Of a stretch of DNA of 6,692 nt, positions 5,928 to 6,692 are shown piece by piece (within the stretch, counting starts at the first letter, position 1; the number at the start of each line of letters is the position of its first letter). The position numbers and the translations under genes were made by a program. The notes beneath the pieces are model-generated. The model was not told the origin of the DNA. It made no database searches and worked only from the letters and a program-made list of their open reading frames with translations. The DNA comes from Clostridia bacterium (GTDB lineage Bacteria > Bacillota > Clostridia > Christensenellales > Aristaeellaceae): assembly GCA_017469605.1 (NCBI GenBank), contig JAFUGB010000139.1, forward strand, positions 1 to 6,692. Reading direction: 5' to 3'.

Positions 5928-6556
5928 AAACGATCATTTGGGATTGGAACGGCACCCTTCTTAACGACGTGCAGGTAAGCTTCGACTGCCTGAATTACAT
6001 TCTTAAAAAATATGATAAGCCGCCGGTACCCACGGTGGACGCCTACCGGGGCATATTCGGCTTTCCGGTGAAGGATTATTACGCCCGGGCCGGGATAGAC
6101 GGCGAGCTGTTCAACGAGGTTGCGCCATTATGGATGGACGCCTACATGAAAAATGAATTTTCCTGCGGCCTGCAGCCCGGCGCCCGGGAAGCGCTGGATG
6201 CCTTCCGTGCCGCGGGCTTCCGGCAGGTGATCCTTTCGGCCAGCAAGCGGGAAAACCTGCTCTGCCAGATCGCCCGGTTCAATATCCTGCCGTACTTTGA
6301 TGCCGTGCTGGGCCTCAGCCATATCTACGCCACCTCCAAGGAAGGCATCGGCAAGGATTGGATGGCCCAAAGCCGGACGGACCCGGCGGACTGCGTAATG
6401 CTGGGCGACACGCTGCACGACGCCGATGTGGCCCGGGCCCTGGGCTGCCGCTGCGTCCTGGTGTGCGGCGGGCACCAGCTGCCGGCCACGCTGCAAACCG
6501 CCGGCTGCGCGATGGCCGCTGATTTGATCGAGGCCGTGCGGCTGGCAATGGGTTAA
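5924..6556 (+). CDS. HAD-superfamily hydrolase with a DxN catalytic motif
   Basis: Likely cytosolic phosphatase-like protein of the haloacid dehalogenase superfamily, similar in layout to phosphoglycolate-phosphatase-type members. The product is 210 residues starting at TTG. The frame stays open further upstream, but only as a shadow inside recF. The recognisable domain begins right at the TTG with MKTIIWDWNGTLL. Motif I is DWNGT: D7 is the expected nucleophile, but the second Asp of the usual DxDGT is N9. A helical cap follows (about 16-85). Motif II is S105 in VILSAS, the motif III lysine is K139 or K144, and motif IV is GDTLHDAD (161-168) with D162 and D166. The D-to-N change removes the usual general acid/base, so activity may be altered. 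I recall DWNGT in other Bacillota HAD proteins, so it is probably a subfamily trait and not decay. The substrate is unknown. The four-base overlap with recF suggests coupled translation, not necessarily shared function. No terminator follows directly. Confidence 0.87.
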   Translation: MKTIIWDWNGTLLNDVQVSFDCLNYILKKYDKPPVPTVDAYRGIFGFPVKDYYARAGIDGELFNEVAPLWMDAYMKNEFSCGLQPGAREALDAFRAAGFRQVILSASKRENLLCQIARFNILPYFDAVLGLSHIYATSKEGIGKDWMAQSRTDPADCVMLGDTLHDADVARALGCRCVLVCGGHQLPATLQTAGCAMAADLIEAVRLAMG

Positions 6557-6608
6557 AGCCGTCCTTTATCAATAGCAGCATCCGCAAACAGCAATTCCTT
6601 TGGACGAA

Positions 6609-6659
6609 GCGCTCCCGGGCAGGGCGGCAAAGCCGCGCGGCCTGTGCGCGGAGCGCACA
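6609..6659. repeat. Cluster of GC-rich inverted repeats after the HAD gene
   Basis: GCGCTCC (6609-6615) is the reverse complement of GGAGCGC (6650-6656). Between them GCGGC (6624-6628) and GCCGC (6632-6636) form a hairpin with a 3-base loop. A competing 7-bp hairpin, TGTGCGC/GCGCACA (6643-6649 with 6653-6659), overlaps the outer arm. No T tract follows, so it is not a classic terminator. It might be a dispersed intergenic repeat, an mRNA-stabilising structure or the leader of the next gene. The rest of 6557-6692 shows no recognisable coding sequence. An ATG at 6687 lacks a good ribosome site. Confidence 0.4.
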
Positions 6660-6692
6660 CGAGAAAGCAGGCGGACAGACCGGAAAATGAAC

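Overview
This 6.7 kb window is bacterial, gene-dense and GC-rich. It carries six complete protein genes and no visible mobile element, CRISPR array, tRNA or rRNA. The sequence best fits a Gram-positive Bacillota, most likely a high-GC member of class Clostridia. The reasons are strong AGGAGG-type ribosome binding sites, sigma-A style promoters, a perfect CIRCE heat-shock operator, and an EcfA1-EcfA2-EcfT module of the Firmicutes type. The species is not identifiable from the sequence alone.

Layout. Positions 1-254 are a non-coding leader. It holds a hairpin that may end an upstream gene (94-144), then an extended -10 promoter (154-182) and a perfect CIRCE operator (193-219). These drive htpG, the bacterial Hsp90 (255-2099, + strand). 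A strong hairpin with A and T tracts on both sides (2112-2152) sits between htpG and the convergent minus-strand operon, and can terminate both. That operon is ecfA1 (4651-3818), ecfA2 (3827-2973) and ecfT (2980-2186). Its genes overlap by 8-10 bases, and it encodes the shared energising module of an ECF vitamin/metal importer. Its promoter lies back to back with the recF promoter in the 163-base gap at 4652-4814. On the + strand, recF (4815-5927) overlaps by four bases a HAD-family hydrolase gene (5924-6556) that starts with TTG. The last 136 bases hold GC-rich inverted repeats and no recognisable gene.

How the genes work together. There are three independent transcription units: stress chaperone, nutrient uptake and DNA repair. 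No shared pathway is visible. The ECF module must pair with substrate-binding S components encoded elsewhere. RecF acts with RecO and RecR, also elsewhere. The HAD protein is probably translationally coupled to RecF, but its substrate is unknown.

I see no evidence for a new multi-gene system. The points worth a second look are the direct HrcA-type control of htpG, the placement of recF and ecfA1A2T away from their common chromosomal neighbourhoods, the Asp-to-Asn change in the HAD catalytic motif, and a few short inverted repeats.
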